Source: Defluviitaleaceae bacterium
GTDB lineage: Bacteria; Bacillota; Clostridia; Lachnospirales; WRAX01
DNA: 8,329 bases
Assembly (NCBI GenBank): GCA_009787945.1
Contig: WQSI01000075.1
Span: 1-8,329, forward strand
Reading direction: 5' to 3'
Within the stretch, counting starts at the first letter, position 1. Each line of letters begins with the position of its first letter. A program made the translations under genes and the position numbers. The notes below the pieces were generated by a model. The model saw nothing but the letters and a program-made list of their open reading frames with translations. It had not been told where the DNA came from and made no database searches. Of this stretch, positions 5,762-8,329 are shown in pieces.

Positions 5762-6284
5762 AATTCGCAACAACAACCACAGAATGGCGTATCACCGCGC
5801 CTTTGTAAATATAGCCCGCTTGCAGCTCCTCTGCAATCTCCTGCGCACCGCGGCTTTCGTCCTCAATGGTGCTGACGGCGTTATGAAATTTGGTGTCAAA
5901 AGTTTCGCCAACAGCGGGGATTTTGGTAATGCCCATGTTTTCAAACATGCTATTAAGCTGGCTTTGTATCATCAGCACCCCTTTAACAAAATTGTCGCTG
6001 TGGTCAGCGTTTTTGGTGGCAAGGGCAAAATTGTCCATAACAGGCAAAAGCTCTGTAGCAAAGGTGATAATCCCGCGGTCATACATGCCCGCCTTTTCCT
6101 TTTCGCTTCGCTTGCGGTAATTTTCGTAATCCGCAACGGTGTGCTTTAATTTGTCAACCAACTGCGCCACGAAATCCTCTGCTTGCACTGTTTCGTCTTG
6201 TTCATCAGGGCGCATAGTATGCTCCCCTACGCCGTCCTCGGTTTCTTCAAGATGCTGTTCGCTTTCAATGTTTTCGTTATCCAT
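5760..6284 (-). CDS. grpE: GrpE nucleotide exchange factor
   Basis: This complete 174-residue cytoplasmic cochaperone releases ADP from DnaK and resets the chaperone cycle. Residues 1-35 are acidic and disordered. The long dimerising helix runs from about 36 to 90 and contains ADYENYRKRSEKEK (51-64). The conserved LLPVMDNFALA is at 79-89. The beta-domain that contacts DnaK spans about 120-174 and includes GETFDTKFHNAV (126-137) and GYIYKGAVIRHSVVVV (157-172). The ATG at 6284-6282 has a GGAGGA site (6290-6295) within the 12-base gap after hrcA, so the two are co-transcribed. Its stop codon touches the Shine-Dalgarno of the toxin gene, which stands where dnaK usually follows. Confidence 0.96.
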   Translation of the reverse strand: MDNENIESEQHLEETEDGVGEHTMRPDEQDETVQAEDFVAQLVDKLKHTVADYENYRKRSEKEKAGMYDRGIITFATELLPVMDNFALATKNADHSDNFVKGVLMIQSQLNSMFENMGITKIPAVGETFDTKFHNAVSTIEDESRGAQEIAEELQAGYIYKGAVIRHSVVVVAN

Positions 6285-6296
6285 GTCTATCCTCCA

Positions 6297-7322
6297 CTAT
6301 TTAAGCCCTAAAGCCGTCAATGCCGTTTGCAAAGCCGACATAACCTGTGCATAGTCCATGCGGGTAGGGCCGATAATTGCGATATTACCATAAAACTGCT
6401 GGTCAATGCTGATTTTTGCGCGGATTATGGAGCAATCTTGCAAAACAAGCTCATTGTTTTCCGCGCCAATGGTGATTTGGATTTTATCCCCGCCAGAGGG
6501 AGCAACCAACGCCAAAAGCTCGTCTTTTTCCTCCAAAACCCCCATAAGAGCGCGGGCTTTATCCAAATCTGCAAATTCTGGATATTCCAGAATGTTTTTA
6601 ATGCCAATTGTATGGACTTGCTGTGGTTCATCAATGCCCATTGCGCTGTAAATGGCGTTTATCAATGGCTCTACCATAGCCGTGTCCAATCCCGCCTGCC
6701 CAAATTGGTGGCGCATCATGGAAATGTACATCACATTCCCTAAATCTTCTACAGTTGCCCCTGCCAAAGCTCCAGAAAGCACCTTGGAAACTTTTGACAC
6801 AAGAGTCGGGCTTGCGGTTACAGGCAAAACCACGGTGCAATTGCGTACCTGATTTTCTGCCGTCACAATTACCATGGCAACCACCGCCCCTTCTACAGGA
6901 ACAAGTTGGATATGCTTGATAATATGGCGTTTTGCCGTCTGTTGGGTGGCGATGGTGGTGTAATTTGTTACCAAGGCAATTGCCCTCGCCATTTCTTGCA
7001 TCATGGTTTCCATGCGCCCCATTTCTTGCTGCAAAGCTTGCACAATCAAGGCCTGTTGCTCCTGGGACAGCTTGCGTTTCTTCATAACTTGGTCAACATA
7101 AAGCCTGTAGCCCTTGTCAGAAGGTATGCGCCCAGATGAGGCATGAGGGGCAACAACATAACCCATCTCTTCAAGGTCGCTCATTTCGTTGCGAATTGTG
7201 GCAGAGCTTAGACCAAAGTCATATTTTTTAGCGATGGTGCGGGAGGCAATTGGCTCGGCAGTGGCGATATAGTCTTTTATGATTGCCGCCAAAATCTTCA
7301 TTTTCCTGTCATTTAAGCCCAT
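6297..7322 (-). CDS. hrcA: Heat-inducible transcription repressor HrcA
   Basis: HrcA binds CIRCE operators as a dimer and represses heat-shock genes. In known systems it needs GroEL to stay active and loses activity under heat. This copy has 341 residues, the usual length. The winged helix domain covers about residues 1-78, with the recognition region SSATIRNEMSDLEEMGY (39-55) and the conserved wing HASSGRIPSDKGYRLYVD (60-77). The remainder is the GAF-like and dimerisation part. The ATG at 7322-7320 is preceded by AAAGGAGGG (7327-7335). It is the first gene of the operon. Its promoter overlaps the outer edge of an extended CIRCE (7462-7504), so the operon is autoregulated. The leader is unusually long, about 175 bases, and holds an inverted-repeat element. 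Confidence 0.97.
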   Translation of the reverse strand: MGLNDRKMKILAAIIKDYIATAEPIASRTIAKKYDFGLSSATIRNEMSDLEEMGYVVAPHASSGRIPSDKGYRLYVDQVMKKRKLSQEQQALIVQALQQEMGRMETMMQEMARAIALVTNYTTIATQQTAKRHIIKHIQLVPVEGAVVAMVIVTAENQVRNCTVVLPVTASPTLVSKVSKVLSGALAGATVEDLGNVMYISMMRHQFGQAGLDTAMVEPLINAIYSAMGIDEPQQVHTIGIKNILEYPEFADLDKARALMGVLEEKDELLALVAPSGGDKIQITIGAENNELVLQDCSIIRAKISIDQQFYGNIAIIGPTRMDYAQVMSALQTALTALGLK

Positions 7323-7343
7323 AAAACCCTCCTTTGTTTAGCG

Positions 7344-7451
7344 TATAGCAAACGCACCTTGAAACCCATGGTGCAGAGGGAAGCCCGTCGCCAGAGGGCG
7401 TAAGGGCGTTCTGACCGATAGCAGCATGGGATTGAAAGGACGTTTGCTATA
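7344..7451. repeat. 108-bp inverted-repeat element in the hrcA leader
   Basis: The ends 7344-7354 (TATAGCAAACG) and 7441-7451 are perfect inverted repeats. Pairing continues in exact register inward, with mismatches, to 7374/7421, including CCCATG (7365-7370) with CATGGG (7425-7430). The centre holds a further hairpin, CGCC-AGAG-GGCG (7389-7400). On the hrcA mRNA this would fold into one long stem between CIRCE and the ribosome binding site, ending 9 bases before the Shine-Dalgarno. It contains no ORF. It could be a miniature inverted-repeat transposable element that landed in the leader, or a structured regulatory RNA. No clear target-site duplication is visible. Confidence 0.6.
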
Positions 7452-7461
7452 GCATTTAAAA

Positions 7462-7504
7462 ATCCATTGTTAGCAGTCACAACACGCGAGTGCTAACAAT
7501 GGAT
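7462..7504. promoter_or_regulatory. CIRCE operator (HrcA binding site), extended
   Basis: The plus strand shows TTAGCAGTC (7470-7478), nine bases, then GAGTGCTAA (7488-7496). This matches the CIRCE consensus TTAGCACTC-N9-GAGTGCTAA with one mismatch, G7476 for C. The palindrome extends well beyond CIRCE: ATCCATTGTTAGCA (7462-7475) is perfectly complementary to 7491-7504, giving 17-base arms with one mismatch. It lies directly at the expected transcription start (about 7498), so HrcA would block initiation and the mRNA would begin within the site. Confidence 0.95.
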
Positions 7505-7533
7505 ATAATATCATGCCTAAAATCATTTGTCAA
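7505..7533 (-). promoter_or_regulatory. Sigma-A promoter of the hrcA operon
   Basis: On the minus strand TTGACA (7533-7528), a 17-base spacer and TATTAT (7510-7505), preceded by the extended -10 dinucleotide TG, give a strong vegetative promoter. The start point falls near 7498, inside CIRCE. This is the arrangement expected for an HrcA-repressed heat-shock operon. Confidence 0.9.
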
Positions 7534-7575
7534 GCATTTTTTTAATTTTTTTAATTTATCTTTTTGCGTTTGTCA

Positions 7576-7630
7576 ATGACCCTAGCCTACCCCGCACTTG
7601 ATGGAGGGGTACTTAAAACCTAGGCGTCAT
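7576..7630. repeat. Nested hairpin upstream of the hrcA promoter
   Basis: ATGACCCTAG (7576-7585) pairs with CTAGGCGTCAT (7620-7630) with one bulged C. Inside it TACCCC (7588-7593) pairs with GGGGTA (7606-7611). No T-tract follows on either strand, so it is not a classic terminator. It sits between the murA terminator and the hrcA promoter and has no assigned function. Confidence 0.4.
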
Positions 7631-7637
7631 CATCCAT

Positions 7638-7733
7638 CGTAGGGGCGCATATTATGCGCCCGCTGCTGGACAAACGTACTCTGCATCACCATTACCTTTG
7701 TCGGAAAAAGGGCGCATAATATGCGCCCCTACG
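7638..7733. repeat. 96-bp element with palindromic 24-base inverted ends
   Basis: The 24-base ends 7638-7661 and 7710-7733 are perfect inverted repeats of each other. Each is itself palindromic over its GGGCGCAT...ATGCGCCC core. The 48 bases between them encode nothing visible. The structure resembles a REP/BIME doublet or a miniature transposable element. The outer CGTAGGGGCG...CGCCCCTACG sequence resembles the palindrome after dnaK (3326-3348), which suggests a dispersed family in this genome. Confidence 0.65.
7705..7728 (-). terminator. Rho-independent terminator of murA
   Basis: Read on the minus strand, downstream of the murA stop, the 19-base palindrome GGGCGCATATTATGCGCCC (7728-7710) is directly followed by TTTTT (7709-7705). 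It is the right arm of the 96-bp element, so the repeat itself seems to supply the terminator and insulates the hrcA operon from murA transcription. Confidence 0.7.
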
Positions 7734-7767
7734 GGGTGTTGTGTAAAGTTATAATTATACGGAATTT

Positions 7768-8329
7768 TCACCCATCAACACGGGTTATTTTCGCCCCAAG
7801 CCCCCGCAACTTTTGGTCAAAGTTGTGATAACCGCGGTCGATATGATAAATGTCATGGATTTCTGTTGTGCCTTCTGCAGACAGGGCGGCAAGCATCAAA
7901 GAAGCTCCAGCCCGCAAATCGCTTGCTTTGACTTGCGTACCTGTAAGCTGTTCAACCCCTTCGATAATAGCAGAGCGGCTGTCGATTTTAATATCCGCTC
8001 CCATTCTAATAAGCTCTGGCACATGCATAAAGCGGTTTTCAAAAACCGTTTCTGTCACCAAATTAGTGCCAGGGGTAACGGCAAGCAGGGAAAGGAATTG
8101 GGCTTGCATGTCCGTAGGAAAACCAGGGTATGGCAGGGTTTTAATGTCTATTGGGTTGCGGATGGCGGCACTTTTAACCCGCAAGCCCGCCTCCCCTTCT
8201 TCAATTTCCACACTTGCCTCTCTAAGCTTGGCGATTGCAGGCTTAAGGTGGTCGATAACCACATTTTCAAGGAAAACATCCCCGCCAGTAATGGCAGAAG
8301 CTATCATAAAAGTTCCCGCTTCTATGCGG
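7768..8329 (-). CDS. murA: UDP-N-acetylglucosamine 1-carboxyvinyltransferase MurA, C-terminal part
   Basis: MurA transfers enolpyruvate from PEP to UDP-GlcNAc, the first committed step of peptidoglycan synthesis in the cytoplasm. The frame is open to the right edge, so the visible 187 residues are the C-terminal part of an enzyme of about 420. Recognisable blocks in order are RIEAGTFMIASAITGGD, YPGFPTDMQAQF (its Asp matches the general acid/base D305 of E. coli MurA), TETVFENRFMHVPEL (with the Arg matching R331), DLRAGASLMLAAL and HIDRGYHNFDQKLRGLGA. The active-site Cys loop is not in the window. Firmicutes often have two copies (MurA and MurZ), and which one this is cannot be told. It is separated from the hrcA operon by its own terminator. 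Confidence 0.95.
   Translation of the reverse strand, partial: RIEAGTFMIASAITGGDVFLENVVIDHLKPAIAKLREASVEIEEGEAGLRVKSAAIRNPIDIKTLPYPGFPTDMQAQFLSLLAVTPGTNLVTETVFENRFMHVPELIRMGADIKIDSRSAIIEGVEQLTGTQVKASDLRAGASLMLAALSAEGTTEIHDIYHIDRGYHNFDQKLRGLGAKITRVDG

Noticed and set aside
5530..5875. Plus-strand open frames 5530-5715 and 5579-5875
   Set aside because: They overlap the toxin gene and the end of grpE on the other strand. The minus-strand toxin frame carries clear family motifs and these do not.
7338..7767. CRISPR array
   Set aside because: The repeats here are inverted pairs with different cores and no regularly spaced direct repeats, and no cas genes are present.

Overview
The window reads as a chromosomal segment of a low-to-moderate GC Firmicute, probably a clostridial-type bacterium. 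The reasons are the HrcA/CIRCE heat-shock system, a DnaK without the extra ATPase-domain segment seen in Gram-negative DnaK, strong AGGAGG-type ribosome binding sites, sigma-A type promoters (TTGACA-17-TATTAT), and an SPFH/zinc-ribbon protein of the YdjI type. No species can be named from this sequence.

Layout, left to right. (1) Positions 1-2619, minus strand, appear to be one transcription unit in the order YibE/F-family membrane protein, SPFH protein with two C-terminal zinc ribbons, then the start of a zinc-ribbon membrane protein that runs off the left edge. (2) Positions 2620-2883 hold two back-to-back promoters. One drives the YibE/F unit. The other, near-consensus, faces right into a hairpin-rich leader that ends in a terminator-like structure and may encode a small RNA or attenuator. 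(3) Positions 2884-3243, plus strand, carry an unrecognised 119-residue ORF. (4) Positions 3326-3348 hold a GC-rich palindrome between this ORF and dnaK, which converge. (5) Positions 3355-7322, minus strand, are the heat-shock operon hrcA-grpE-[toxin-antitoxin]-dnaK. (6) Positions 7323-7767 are non-coding: the hrcA leader with a 108-bp inverted-repeat element, an extended CIRCE operator, the hrcA promoter, a nested hairpin, and a 96-bp element with palindromic arms, one of which looks like the murA terminator. (7) Positions 7768-8329 are the C-terminal part of murA, cut by the right edge.

The most unusual point is that a RelE/ParE-like toxin (5497-5748) and a small acidic putative antitoxin (5278-5484) sit inside the heat-shock operon, between grpE and dnaK. 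The toxin has no ATG, GTG or TTG start at its N-terminus. It is best read from a CTG behind a strong Shine-Dalgarno sequence that directly abuts the grpE stop codon. The pair should therefore share the CIRCE/HrcA-controlled transcript and sit translationally close to grpE. HrcA represses the operon through CIRCE, GrpE and DnaK form the chaperone pair, and the TA module would be co-induced on heat shock. dnaJ does not follow dnaK here.

Other points worth a second look are the candidate structured RNA at about 2715-2843, the inverted-repeat element in the hrcA leader, and the family of GGGGCG...CGCCCC palindromes that ends both dnaK and murA.
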